DNA from: Phytoactinopolyspora endophytica
GTDB taxonomy: Bacteria; Actinomycetota; Actinomycetes; Jiangellales; Jiangellaceae
Assembly (NCBI RefSeq): GCF_004138495.1
Contig: NZ_ML142886.1
Span: forward strand, 8,973-15,110
Length of the DNA: 6,138 bases
Direction: 5' to 3'
The translations under genes and the position numbers were made by a program. Positions 5,985-6,138 of this stretch are shown piece after piece. The notes under the pieces were generated by a model. That model searched no databases, had not been told where the DNA came from, and saw nothing but the letters and a program-made list of their open reading frames with translations. Numbering within the stretch: the stretch's first letter is position 1; every line of letters starts with the position of its first letter.

Positions 5985-6138
5985 GTCACGCGCGCCCAAC
6001 GCCGGCGGAAACTCGCAGCTCCCGGAGCCCTCTAAGTTCCATGCAAGATCAGCCAGCGCCGCAGGCGGCACTCTACTTTCCAACGTTCTGGAACCAGTCT
6101 CCTGGAGACTCGCCGACCCCGACGGCAACCAAGTCCGC
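5983..6138 (+). pseudogene. Probable C-terminal fragment of a VOC/glyoxalase-like protein (runs off window)
   Basis: The plus-strand frame open from 5932 to the edge includes ATG at 5983. It reads AAGGTLLSNV followed by WRLADPDGNQVR, resembling the final repeat of vicinal-oxygen-chelate proteins (Gly-Gly turn, then DPDGN). In another frame just upstream, VIVLAYVNAR (from 5928) resembles a VOC first strand, and the two parts need a frameshift to join. The distance between them is shorter than a normal domain, so a frameshifted, internally deleted remnant is likely. It overlaps the 5' part of the minus-strand ORF; only one of them can be the real coding strand there. Metal ligands cannot be assigned. 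Confidence 0.35.

Overview
The window looks like the chromosome of a high-GC actinomycete. Coding regions are GC-rich at third codon positions. One gene encodes a close relative of BldD, a regulator family confined to Actinobacteria. The few TTA leucine codons stand out as rare. No 16S rRNA or other taxonomic marker is present, so the genus cannot be fixed. Streptomyces or a related filamentous genus is an inference.

Layout. The left third is a minus-strand block, in transcription order: a BldD-like DNA-binding regulator (2440-1925), a FabH-type 3-oxoacyl-ACP synthase III (1733-726) and a FabG-type short-chain dehydrogenase that starts 2 nt after the synthase stop and runs off the left edge (723-1). 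The synthase condenses an acyl-CoA with malonyl-ACP, and the reductase could reduce the resulting 3-oxo group. Together they look like a small acyl-building module, probably part of a larger pathway to the left. No carrier protein is visible here.

The middle (about 2441-3028) is an unusually long, AT-richer, gene-free divergent region. It holds inverted and direct repeats, a sequence close to the BldD operator consensus, and a very strong Shine-Dalgarno in front of a 56-codon ORF.

The right half carries two plus-strand genes for the ATPase subunits of an oligopeptide/dipeptide ABC importer (OppD/DppD-like, then OppF/DppF-like), translationally coupled with a 1-nt overlap. No substrate-binding protein or permease gene accompanies them in this window. 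They meet a convergent, unrecognised helix-rich protein gene (stops 3 nt apart). At the right edge is what looks like the C-terminal piece of a glyoxalase/VOC-type protein.

The most interesting theme is inferred. A BldD-like protein whose c-di-GMP signature is intact except for one Asp-to-Glu change sits head-to-head with a BldK-like peptide-importer ATPase pair and upstream of a KAS III/reductase module. TTA (bldA-dependent in Streptomyces) codons occur in the synthase, reductase and OppF genes. This suggests a developmentally controlled locus.
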